Assembly (NCBI GenBank): GCA_021845905.1
Contig: JAJZVA010000007.1
Location: 1-64,000 of the forward strand
Origin: Pseudomonadota bacterium
GTDB lineage: Bacteria > Pseudomonadota > Alphaproteobacteria > Micavibrionales > UBA2020
Length of the DNA: 64,000 bases
Reading direction: 5' to 3'
Shown one piece after another: positions 54,663-63,042 of this stretch. Positions within the stretch are counted from its first letter, which is position 1, and each line of letters begins with the position of its first letter. The notes beneath the pieces are model-generated. The model ran no database searches and was not told the origin of the DNA. It worked only from the letters and a program-made list of their open reading frames with translations. The translations under genes were made by a program, and so were the position numbers.

Positions 54663-57600
54663 ATGGGATATATTCTGGGGCTTGATGTAGGTATTGCGTC
54701 CACTGGTTTTGCCGGAGTAACGCCCGAAAAACAAAAAATTGATTTCACGGGCGTCCATATTTTTGACTCCGCTGAAAATCCGAAAGATGGTTCTTCTCTC
54801 GCCCTGCCGCGCCGTAAGGCGCGGGGTTTACGGCGCGTTATTCGCCGCCGCGCACAACGTAAAAACAATATCCGCAAGCTGCTTTTAAAATGCGGTTTTA
54901 GCAAACAGGCAGTTGATAGTATTGATTCCTCTCGAACAGAAAATATCTCCGATGTTTGGCAACTGCGCGAAGACGCCTTGAAAAGAAAATTAACCGACTC
55001 GGAATTTGCGCATGTCCTGTTTCATATCGCCAAAAGACGCGGTTTTCAATCAAACAGCAAAAAAGCCGCCGAGAATGACACGGAAGGGAAAAAAGCCCTT
55101 GAAGGCTCCAAGCATCTTCAGGAAAGAATGACTGAAGCTGGCGCAAGAACGATAGGCGCATTTTTAGCAACACAAGACAAGAAAAGAAACGGGCATGGCT
55201 CATACGAAAATTTTGTTGTCCGCAGTCTTTTGCGCGAGGAAGTAAGAGAAATTTTCAGGCAACAGGAAAAATTCGGACAGGATAAGGCTACCCCCGCCCT
55301 GCAAGAAAAATATGAACAAATCGCGTTCACGCAGCGCCCGCTTCAATCCAGTGAAAAACTCGTGGGCTTTTGCTCTCTTGAAGAAAATATAGGTAACAAA
55401 GTAAAACGCGCCCCCAAGTTTTCTTACTCCGCAGAGCTTTTTGTCTTGTGGTCAAAGCTGAATAATCTGCGCATTAAAGAATACGGCGGCAGCGAACGCC
55501 CCTTGACCCAAGATGAAAAAAATCAAGTCGCTGAGCTGGCACATAAAAACAAAGACGTGAAATACAAACAAGTCAGAAAACTTCTCGGCATGACCGATGA
55601 GGAACGCTTTAATATCAGCTATAGAAAGACGGATGACAAAGAGTCGGATTGGGAAAAGATCAGGGATTCCGTGGAAGGCCGTTCCGTATTCATGGCTTTG
55701 AAGGGATATCATGCCCTGAAAGACGCCTTGGGACACAGTGAAACGGACTGGCAAAGATGGATTGGCAAAGATATTGAAAAACTGGACGAGATTGCGCGGG
55801 TTTTATCATTTCACGAAGACAGCGAAGAAATAGAAAAACTGCTTTCGGGCATTGGCGTAAACGCCACAGACAGGCAAGCATTGTCAAAAGTAACAGACTT
55901 TAAAAAGTCTATAGACATTTCAGCAAAAGCGGCACGTAAAATCCTCCCCTTCATGAAACAGGGCATGACGTATGATAAAGCCTGTGAAGCAGCGGGATAT
56001 AGTAAGCAGGAAAACAAGGGACTTCGCTTTGTTCCAAAATTCGATTCAACTCGTAATCCTGTTGTTGACCGCTCTTTGTCTCAAGTCCGAAAAGTTGTTA
56101 ATGCAATCATTCGCAGACATGGCCTGCCGGAAACTATCATTGTTGAAGTTGCAAGCGAACTCGGAAAATCTTTTCAAGACCGCAGAGACCTTGACAAAAT
56201 CAGGGCAAAAAACCAGAAAAACAAAGAAGACGCCGCAAAACACGCGGAAGAAATCTTAGGCCATGAGCCGAATGGCGAGGAACTCCTGAAATATCGCCTG
56301 TGGATGGAGCAAAAAGGATTTTGCATTTATAGCGGCGAGGAAATCAGGCCGGAATTGTTGCGCGATCCTGTCGCAACTCAAATTGACCATATATTGCCTT
56401 ATAGCCGTTCATACGATGACAGCTACATGAACAAAGTTTTGTGCTTTACGGATGAAAACCAGAGAAAAGGCAATAAAACCCCGTATGAATATCTTAAGGG
56501 CACGCAAGCATGGGAAGCGCTGGAAAATAATTTTGCGCGGCAATTGCCCCGCGCCAAAGCCGAACGCCTCTTGATGCAGGATTTTGACGCGGAGAAAGAA
56601 GATAAATGGAAATCCCGCCACTTGAATGATACGCGCTATATCACGCGCCTGCTTAAAAACCATCTTGAAAACAGCCTTGACCTTGGCAAAGGCAACCGTG
56701 TCCAGACCCGCAACGGCGCATTGACGGCACACCTGCGCGGCGCATGGGGTTTCCCCGATAAAAACCGCAGCAATGACAGGCACCATGCGCTTGATGCTAT
56801 CGTTCTGGCCTGTTCAACGCAAAGCATGGTGCAAAAACTGACAAACTGGAATAAATACGAAGCCCGCAAGAAAAATCCAGCTGAAAGGCCGCGCCCGCCT
56901 TTGCCGTGGGAAGGCTTCCGCGAAACGGCCAAGGAAAAGATAGACGGTATATTCGTTAGCCGGATGCCGTACCGGAAAATCACGGGACAGGTGCATGAGG
57001 AAACGATCCGCAGCATACGCCACAATGATGACGGGCAGCGCATAGCCGTGCAAAAAGTGCGTTTGACGGCATTAAAACCCGCCATGCTCGAAAATCTTGT
57101 GGACAAGGACGGGCGCAACGAAAACCTTTATAAAATACTCAAAGCCCAATTGGACGAACACAAGGGCGATCCGCAAAAAGCATTTGCGGAACCCGTCAAA
57201 CTCGTCGGCAAAGGCGGAGAAGAAAAAGCCGCCATCGTCAATTCCGTGCGCATTGTCACAAATGAAAAAAGCGGCGTCGAAGTAAATGAAGGGTTGGCTA
57301 GCAACGGCAACATGATTCGAGTGGATGTATTTAGAAAGGACAGCAAGTATCATCTTGTTCCTATATATGTTCATCACTGTGCCATGACAGCCCTTCCAAA
57401 TCGTGCGATTGTTGCCTTTAAGCCAGAGGATGAATGGACTGATGTGAGCGATGCAGAGTTTCTTTTTAGTCTTTATAAAAATGACTATGTACGGATAAAA
57501 AGCAAAAAAGAAGAAGTTGAAGGATATTATTTTGGAACCCATCGCGGGACTGGGAATATCAATATTCGCGCTCACGATAGAGACCCTTCTTTTGGCAAGG

Positions 57601-57782
57601 GCGGAGACAAAGAGGGGTTGGGAGTAAAAACACTTCTTCTATTTGAAAAATACACCGTGAATTACTTTGGAGAAAAGCACAAGGTGAAGGGGGAAAAACG
57701 TCTTGGCTTGGCGAAATCTGCTCGTGCAAAATCCGGCGCGTCTGTCGCTGAAAAACGCACAGTTGCAACTGGAGAACGATGA
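54663..57782 (+). CDS. cas9: CRISPR-associated endonuclease Cas9, type II-C
   Basis: RNA-guided DNA endonuclease of 1039 residues, in the compact II-C size range. RuvC-I is YILGLDVGIASTG (Asp8). An Arg-rich bridge helix lies at about residues 49-77. RuvC-II is IIVEVASELGKS (Glu495). The HNH domain has QIDHILPYSRS (Asp575, His576) and DENQRKGNKTP (Asn599). RuvC-III is DRHHALDAIVLAC (His708, Asp711). All catalytic residues are present, so both nuclease sites should work. The C-terminal PAM-reading part is divergent. The start at 54663 has AAGGA eight bases upstream; the frame extends 28 codons back into the tracrRNA and is not used. The last 80 bp overlap cas1. Confidence 0.97.
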   Translation: MGYILGLDVGIASTGFAGVTPEKQKIDFTGVHIFDSAENPKDGSSLALPRRKARGLRRVIRRRAQRKNNIRKLLLKCGFSKQAVDSIDSSRTENISDVWQLREDALKRKLTDSEFAHVLFHIAKRRGFQSNSKKAAENDTEGKKALEGSKHLQERMTEAGARTIGAFLATQDKKRNGHGSYENFVVRSLLREEVREIFRQQEKFGQDKATPALQEKYEQIAFTQRPLQSSEKLVGFCSLEENIGNKVKRAPKFSYSAELFVLWSKLNNLRIKEYGGSERPLTQDEKNQVAELAHKNKDVKYKQVRKLLGMTDEERFNISYRKTDDKESDWEKIRDSVEGRSVFMALKGYHALKDALGHSETDWQRWIGKDIEKLDEIARVLSFHEDSEEIEKLLSGIGVNATDRQALSKVTDFKKSIDISAKAARKILPFMKQGMTYDKACEAAGYSKQENKGLRFVPKFDSTRNPVVDRSLSQVRKVVNAIIRRHGLPETIIVEVASELGKSFQDRRDLDKIRAKNQKNKEDAAKHAEEILGHEPNGEELLKYRLWMEQKGFCIYSGEEIRPELLRDPVATQIDHILPYSRSYDDSYMNKVLCFTDENQRKGNKTPYEYLKGTQAWEALENNFARQLPRAKAERLLMQDFDAEKEDKWKSRHLNDTRYITRLLKNHLENSLDLGKGNRVQTRNGALTAHLRGAWGFPDKNRSNDRHHALDAIVLACSTQSMVQKLTNWNKYEARKKNPAERPRPPLPWEGFRETAKEKIDGIFVSRMPYRKITGQVHEETIRSIRHNDDGQRIAVQKVRLTALKPAMLENLVDKDGRNENLYKILKAQLDEHKGDPQKAFAEPVKLVGKGGEEKAAIVNSVRIVTNEKSGVEVNEGLASNGNMIRVDVFRKDSKYHLVPIYVHHCAMTALPNRAIVAFKPEDEWTDVSDAEFLFSLYKNDYVRIKSKKEEVEGYYFGTHRGTGNINIRAHDRDPSFGKGGDKEGLGVKTLLLFEKYTVNYFGEKHKVKGEKRLGLAKSARAKSGASVAEKRTVATGER

Positions 57783-58608
57783 AGGGGTTTTTTCTGTCGC
57801 AGTCGAGGACTTAACCTGCGTCATACTGGAAAGCCATCATATCACTGTCAGCACGGCTTTGCTGGCAAGCTGTCAGGAACAGGGCGTTTGCATCGTCACG
57901 TGTGATTCCGCGCATACCCCGAATGGCGTTTTGCATCCCTTTCATGAACATTCACGGCAAAGCAAGGTTGCTCATTTACAAATCGGCTGGTCAGAACCTT
58001 TCAAAAAACGCTGCTGGCAATCCATTATAAAAACTAAAATAACAGGGCAAGCGGACGTGCTTGAAATATATGGCGACAAAAACGCCGCAAAGGCTCTCCG
58101 CGCCATGCGCCAGCATGTCACGTCCGGCGACGAAAAAAACGTGGAAGCGCAGGCAGCGCGGGAATATTGGCAAAATCTTTTCGGCTCTGATTTCCGCCGT
58201 CATGCAACGGACACTATTAACGGCGCTTTGAACTACGGCTACGCCATCATGCGGGCGTCCATTGCCAGATCGGTTGTAAGTTTTGGGCTGTTGCCCGCTT
58301 TCGGTCTGCACCATGACAGCGATCTCAACGCCTTCAATCTTGCAGATGATGTTATAGAAGTGTTTCGCCCATTCGTGGACAATCAGGTTAAAACAATGCA
58401 ACTGGCGGGCGATCTGTCGCAAAATGAACTGTCAAAAGAAAATCGCCAGAAACTGGCGGGCATTTTGACAACAACCTGCATGTTGTCGCAGGAAGTGCAT
58501 ACGCTGATGAACGCTTCGGACAAAGTTGCGGAAAGGCTGGTTGTCGCTATCGAGAAAAAAGACCCGCAGGAAATGATCTTTCCCGAAATCCAAAAAACCC
58601 TGCTATGA
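57703..58608 (+). CDS. cas1: CRISPR integrase Cas1, type II
   Basis: Metal-dependent integrase that inserts new spacers with Cas2. The start is a TTG at 57703, supported by GAAGGGGG nine bases upstream and by the family N-terminus MAWRNLLVQNPARLSLK; it lies 80 bp inside cas9 in another frame. The product is 301 residues. Expected active-site residues are Glu148 in VEAQAAREYW, His203/His204 in FGLHHDSDLNAFNLADD, and an acidic residue in DDVIEVFRPFVD (215-219). It overlaps the cas2 start by four bases (ATGA). Confidence 0.95.
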   Translation: MAWRNLLVQNPARLSLKNAQLQLENDEGVFSVAVEDLTCVILESHHITVSTALLASCQEQGVCIVTCDSAHTPNGVLHPFHEHSRQSKVAHLQIGWSEPFKKRCWQSIIKTKITGQADVLEIYGDKNAAKALRAMRQHVTSGDEKNVEAQAAREYWQNLFGSDFRRHATDTINGALNYGYAIMRASIARSVVSFGLLPAFGLHHDSDLNAFNLADDVIEVFRPFVDNQVKTMQLAGDLSQNELSKENRQKLAGILTTTCMLSQEVHTLMNASDKVAERLVVAIEKKDPQEMIFPEIQKTLL

Positions 58609-58934
58609 CGGCGGCACAGGATAGATTTATGTGGCTTTTTGTGTTCTTTGATCTCCCCGTCAAATCAAAAGAGGAACGTCATACAGCAACGCGCTTTCGG
58701 AATTTTTTGCTGAAGGACGGCTATATGATGATTCAGTTTTCGGTCTATGCACGTGTCTGCAACGGTCAAGAAAGAGTTGACAAACACCTTTCAAGATTGC
58801 ATAATTCAATACCCTCAAAAGGCAGCGTCAGGGCGATTCAAATCACTGACAAGCAATATGAGCGCATGAAGATTCTGATCGGAAAACAGAAGATTCGCGA
58901 AAAAACAAAGACCGAACAGCTCCTTTTGTTTTGA
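58605..58934 (+). CDS. cas2: CRISPR-associated protein Cas2
   Basis: Small ferredoxin-fold partner of Cas1, 109 residues. The first strand MWLFVFFDLPVKSKEER carries the conserved Asp (residue 16), and RFRNFLLKDGYMMIQFSVYARVC is typical. The stop codon lies inside the stem of the terminator that follows. There is no csn2 or cas4 gene, which with the Cas9 size defines subtype II-C. Confidence 0.94.
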   Translation: MTAAQDRFMWLFVFFDLPVKSKEERHTATRFRNFLLKDGYMMIQFSVYARVCNGQERVDKHLSRLHNSIPSKGSVRAIQITDKQYERMKILIGKQKIREKTKTEQLLLF

Positions 58935-58950
58935 ACTGCTCGGTCTTTTT
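58908..58950. terminator. bidirectional terminator between cas2 and the array
   Basis: GACCGA-A-CAG (58910-58919) pairs with CTG-C-TCGGTC (58936-58945). Five T follow on +, and an A-rich run precedes it on + (T-rich on the - strand). It can stop the rightward cas transcript and the leftward crRNA transcript. Confidence 0.82.
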
Positions 58951-58981
58951 CTAAGTAATATCAAATCATTACAGTGTATGT

Positions 58982-60601
58982 ATCATAGCATAGCCGTGTC
59001 GGGGGGGAAGCTATGACATATCAACGATACCCGCATAATATTGTATAATCATAGCATAGCCGTGTCGGGGGGGAAGCTATGACATTCCAGACAAGACAGG
59101 TGCAGCCACTGACATCATAGCATAGCCGTGTCGGGGGGGAAGCTATGACCCCTCCGACAAGCGGGGATTCCAGCTTGGAATCATAGCATAGCCGTGTCGG
59201 GGGGGAAGCTATGACGCACCACAGGAAATGCACGTACACACGACGATCATAGCATAGCCGTGTCGGGGGGGAAGCTATGACCCGTTGGCATGGTGTACGG
59301 CCTCATATCCAATCATAGCATAGCCGTGTCGGGGGGGAAGCTATGACTTCCGTTCTCAATGCTCTATTTTACAAGCAATCATAGCATAGCCGTGTCGGGG
59401 GGGAAGCTATGACTGTCGGGTTCGCTTTATCAATACCTCCCCTATCATAGCATAGCCGTGTCGGGGGGGAAGCTATGACCATTCGACATAGGCCTGCACG
59501 CCTCCCTGCATCATAGCATAGCCGTGTCGGGGGGGAAGCTATGACACCAGTTCACCTTGCAGGATATGGCACCAGATCATAGCATAGCCGTGTCGGGGGG
59601 GAAGCTATGACATTTCAGGCAGAATATGATAGAATGTTTCAATCATAGCATAGCCGTGTCGGGGGGGAAGCTATGACGTAGAGCTTGCTGCGATTGAAGT
59701 AGTACCTATCATAGCATAGCCGTGTCGGGGGGGAAGCTATGACGCATCACAGGAACCGCCATGCTGTTGCCGGATCATAGCATAGCCGTGTCGGGGGGGA
59801 AGCTATGACGCTTTAGCCATTTTAGTTTCCTTCGATAGAATCATAGCATAGCCGTGTCGGGGGGGAAGCTATGACGTACGGCTAACCGTATTGACACGAG
59901 TTCCGATCATAGCATAGCCGTGTCGGGGGGGAAGCTATGACTAGCGGAGTCGGCGATCTTGACATCGTTGAATCATAGCATAGCCGTGTCGGGGGGGAAG
60001 CTATGACCTCTGTAAGCCTTTGGCACTAATAAGTGTAATCATAGCATAGCCGTGTCGGGGGGGAAGCTATGACTACACGGAAAAGGATCTGGTTGTGCAG
60101 ATTATCATAGCATAGCCGTGTCGGGGGGGAAGCTATGACCAGCGTCTGCATTTGCGTCCAGTGGAGCGAATCATAGCATAGCCGTGTCGGGGGGGAAGCT
60201 ATGACGATCATTTGCTACGCCTGTCGGCATTTGAAATCATAGCATAGCCGTGTCGGGGGGGAAGCTATGACGCAACGCCCCGAATTCCTTGCTGGCAATT
60301 CATCATAGCATAGCCGTGTCGGGGGGGAAGCTATGACGTGTTTTGATTGACTTGCCGTTGTAGGTCTATCATAGCATAGCCGTGTCGGGGGGGAAGCTAT
60401 GACATCCATCAGGCCGAAGGTCAGAAGAAATTGATCATAGCATAGCCGTGTCGGGGGGGAAGCTATGACAAAGCGGGGAGGGGTCTTTTCAAAAAATCGA
60501 TCATAGCATAGCCGTGTCGGGGGGGAAGCTATGACCTCTCGACATTCGCCTCGATCAGTTCCTTGATCATAGCATAGCCGTGTCGGGGGCGAAGCTATGA
60601 T
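58982..60601 (-). CRISPR. CRISPR array, 25 repeats and 24 spacers
   Basis: Repeats of 36 bp recur every 66 bp, so spacers are 30 bp. On + each begins ATCATAGCATAGCCGTGTCG, then has seven G in a row, and ends AAGCTATGAC. The last copy (60566-60601) is degenerate, with a C inside the G-run and a final T. Pairing with the tracrRNA shows that crRNAs come from the - strand: repeat 5' end GTCATAGC, 3' end TGCTATGAT. That 3' end resembles an extended -10 (TGnTATAAT), so each repeat may start its own transcript about 6-7 nt into the next spacer, leaving roughly 24 nt of guide. Spacers are all different. Confidence 0.98.
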
Positions 60602-60662
60602 GCACAAATGCTCCTGAATCTGAATGACCGGACAGTTTGACACCACCGACACCCTCACGCCG

Positions 60663-61088
60663 TCAGATTGAATGTTTCTCATCATGAACTTTTTCTGTTT
60701 GTTTCTTTCTCGCCCTTGCCGCCCCGCTACGCTTGCCAAGTTCTGACATGGTTTGCCGGATCATTTCTTTTTGAAATTCTTCGTCACTCATGGATTCATA
60801 TGGATCGGAAGCGTCTGTTTCGTCATCGTCAACTGTTGTTTCAACCGTTGCGGAGCCGTTCGACGGCGATTTCTTTTCCGGTTTTTTGCCGCTTTTGACA
60901 ACCGCATAAACGGCATACACTGCCAACCCGAGAACGCCGACAAAAAGCCAAGCCGGATTAATAGCTGTCTTCAATGCTTCCAGAAACGCGGGCTGTTTTT
61001 CAGTTTGCTGAATAGAGCCACTTATACTGTTATTAAAGCCGCCGCCTGTGCTGCCGTTCATACCGTTACCAATTCCATTATATATCAT
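60663..61088 (-). CDS. single-helix membrane protein of the island, unknown
   Basis: A 141-residue protein with a Gly/Asn-rich N-terminus (MIYNGIGNGMNGSTGGG), one hydrophobic helix at about residues 46-65 (PAWLFVGVLGLAVYAVYAVV), an acidic Ser/Asp-rich stretch, and a C-terminal basic helical tail (GKRSGAARARKKQTEKV). I recognise no family. It lies between the degenerate end of the CRISPR array and the AlpA-like gene, on the same strand, and its transcript would run into the array. Confidence 0.55.
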   Translation of the reverse strand: MIYNGIGNGMNGSTGGGFNNSISGSIQQTEKQPAFLEALKTAINPAWLFVGVLGLAVYAVYAVVKSGKKPEKKSPSNGSATVETTVDDDETDASDPYESMSDEEFQKEMIRQTMSELGKRSGAARARKKQTEKVHDEKHSI

Positions 61089-61106
61089 GATACTTCCCTT
61101 TCCTGA

Positions 61107-61328
61107 TTAACCGTTAAAATCTGCGGGGCGGCTTTCGTGAATACGCGCTGTCATCCATGCGTTAATTTCACTTTCAAGCCAACCGACAGAACGCGCCCCC
61201 AAACTCACGGGACGAGGGAATATGCCGTTTGAAATATTCAAATAGATCGTGCTGCGGCTTAAGCCTGTGCGAGCTTTTACGTCCGCCAGTCTTAGGAACC
61301 GTTCTTTGTTTGTGATGTCTGTGTTCAT
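61107..61328 (-). CDS. AlpA-family regulator / excisionase-like protein
   Basis: A 73-residue winged-helix protein. ERFLRLADVKARTGLSRSTIYLNISNGIFPRPVSLG is split here as RLADVKARTGLSRSTIY and ISNGIFPRPVSLG, followed by VGWLESEINAWM, the Phage_AlpA signature. Such proteins control integrase expression or assist excision. The ATG at 61328 has AGGAAGGA four bases upstream; the frame extends further without a better start. It is next to the integrase and the AACCGTT cluster, a likely target. Confidence 0.85.
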   Translation of the reverse strand: MNTDITNKERFLRLADVKARTGLSRSTIYLNISNGIFPRPVSLGARSVGWLESEINAWMTARIHESRPADFNG

Positions 61329-61469
61329 AGCGTCCTTCCTGATCTTGTTAATCGCAAATTTATTTTGCCCTTTCATCATGAAAGAAAATGTAGCTTATTC
61401 ACACGGGTCAAAACGCAGGTCAAAACGCATTCCAAGCGCTACCCCAAGAACTGATATAATGATTTAATG

Positions 61470-61610
61470 AACCGTTGCCGAACCGTTCGTAACCGTTGAA
61501 ATAGCGCATTTGTAGCGGTTCGCTTAACCGTTGACCTAAGCCGTTGAACCGTTAATTTAACCGTTCCTGTAGCCGTTCCCCGAACGGTTCCAACGGTTAA
61601 TTGAACCGTT
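61470..61610. repeat. cluster of AACCGTT heptamers
   Basis: AACCGTT occurs at 61470, 61481, 61491, 61526, 61547, 61559 and 61604, and its complement AACGGTT at 61583 and 61592, with near-matches (AGCCGTT, GCGGTT) between. Nine exact copies in 141 bp, in the gap between alpA and the integrase gene, suggest a multi-site binding region. Confidence 0.8.
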
Positions 61611-61623
61611 CATTTTTTATTTT

Positions 61624-62883
61624 TTACGCTTTTTTGCGGAATTTTCCGGCAATAATTTTTCCATCCGCCGCAATCTTATCAATATAGTCCGCCCATTCCT
61701 GCATCATCTTCCGGCGCTGGGGCAAATACTCGGCGCGGTTATAGGCGGCACGGATTTTGTTGCGCTCGGAGTGCGCCAGTTGCCTCTCGATAACATCCGG
61801 CGGATACCCCTGCTCGTTCAATGTCGTGGACGCAAGGGCACGGAATCCATGGCCTACCATTTTCCCTTCATAGCCCATGCGTTTAATCACCATGTTTATC
61901 GTGTTCTCACTCATAAGCATATGTTTCCGGTGCTGTTGCGGCGGAAACAGAAATTCGCGGTGTCCGCTTATTTTGTGCAGTTCCTTGAACAATTCAATGG
62001 CCTGCTTGGAAAGTGGAACAATATGCTCGTCGCGCATTTTTGTGATTTCCGCCGGAAGCCGCCATTCCTTGGCCTCAAGGTCAACGTCTTTCCATGTCGA
62101 TTTCCGCAGTTCTCCGGTGCGGACAAACGTCAACAGCATAAGTCGGATAGCAAGCTTATTTTGCAATGTGGTTTTCGCCTCATCCAGCCGTTGCAGAAAT
62201 TCCGGAAGTTCCTTGGCCGTGATTGCCGGATAATTTTTGGCCTTATGCGGTTTCAGGGCGCGTCCATCCCGCAAAGGATAGGCGGGATTAATCGCCATGC
62301 GCTCGGTCACAATGGCATAGTTGAAAATGGAGCTGGCCGTTTGCAAGACGCGGTGCGAAACTTCCGTCCCGCCGCGCCGTTTCAGGTGCCCGTCCCCGCG
62401 TGTAATTTTCTGGGTTTCAACCTTCCTGATCGTATTCAGCAGTTCCAGCGTGGAAATGTCGGCTATCGGACGTTTGCCCAGTTCCGCGATAAGATGGATT
62501 TCAATGCGCCGCCAGAGCCTGTCCGCATGTTCCGGCGTCCATTTGGACTTGTTGTTCTCAAACCATTCCTTGGCTACCCCCTCAAAGGTGTTTTCCGCAT
62601 TGAAAACGGCGCGGCGCTTTTCTTCCTGCTTGGCCGCGCCGGGGTCTATGCCGTTGGCAAGGGCTTTACGTGCCTCATGGCGCTTGTCGCGTGCCTCGGC
62701 CAGCGAAATTTCAGGGTAAGCGCCCAGCGCCAGCATCTTTTCTTTGCCAAGGACGAAATACCGGAATCGCCAGAACTTCCTGCCTTTGGGCGTCACCTGC
62801 AAATAAAGCCCGTCCCCGTCCGCAAGGCGGTACATTTTGGCCTTGGGCTTGGCGCTCTTGATCTTTAATTCCGTTAATTGCAT
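61624..62883 (-). CDS. int: tyrosine site-specific integrase
   Basis: A 419-residue integrase of the P4/DUF4102 group that uses tRNA genes as targets. The N-terminal arm-binding domain has LADGDGLYLQVTPKGRKFWRFRY. The catalytic domain has Arg in LTFVRTGELRKSTWKDVD, His-x-x-Arg in HGFRALASTTLNEQG, a second His in QLAHSERNKIRAAYNRAEY and the Tyr nucleophile in that last block. AGGAGA lies five bases before the ATG. It starts 164 bp from the 3' end of tRNA-Phe, the typical geometry. It appears intact. Confidence 0.94.
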   Translation of the reverse strand: MQLTELKIKSAKPKAKMYRLADGDGLYLQVTPKGRKFWRFRYFVLGKEKMLALGAYPEISLAEARDKRHEARKALANGIDPGAAKQEEKRRAVFNAENTFEGVAKEWFENNKSKWTPEHADRLWRRIEIHLIAELGKRPIADISTLELLNTIRKVETQKITRGDGHLKRRGGTEVSHRVLQTASSIFNYAIVTERMAINPAYPLRDGRALKPHKAKNYPAITAKELPEFLQRLDEAKTTLQNKLAIRLMLLTFVRTGELRKSTWKDVDLEAKEWRLPAEITKMRDEHIVPLSKQAIELFKELHKISGHREFLFPPQQHRKHMLMSENTINMVIKRMGYEGKMVGHGFRALASTTLNEQGYPPDVIERQLAHSERNKIRAAYNRAEYLPQRRKMMQEWADYIDKIAADGKIIAGKFRKKA

Positions 62884-62932
62884 GGGTATCTCCTAGCTGG
62901 GTACTTTTATCCGGTACCCAGCATGGTACCCA
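62883..62932. repeat. GGTACCCA repeats, right end (putative integrase arm sites)
   Basis: GGTACCCA at 62913-62920 and 62925-62932 form a direct pair with a 12-bp period, like the pair at the left end of the island. TGGGTAC (62898-62904) and TGGGTAT (62883-62889) are inverted copies nearer the integrase start. They overlap the integrase leader, so bound integrase could also repress its own gene. Confidence 0.65.
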
Positions 62933-63042
62933 GCTTCGTGCCGGATGTCACGGAATCCTTGCGGAAGCCATAGGACGCTAAAATGGCTGTTTTCTTAGGT
63001 TTTTATGATGCTTTTGGATTTTGCAGGATGTCTTTGGAGGAA

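Noticed and set aside
60602-60662. Conventional CRISPR leader promoter right of the array
   Set aside because: No -35/-10 pair could be recognised on the - strand here; internal repeat promoters explain transcription better.
59021-60739. Frames on the - strand translating to repeated VIASPPTRLCYD
   Set aside because: They are readings of the CRISPR repeats in one frame, not proteins.
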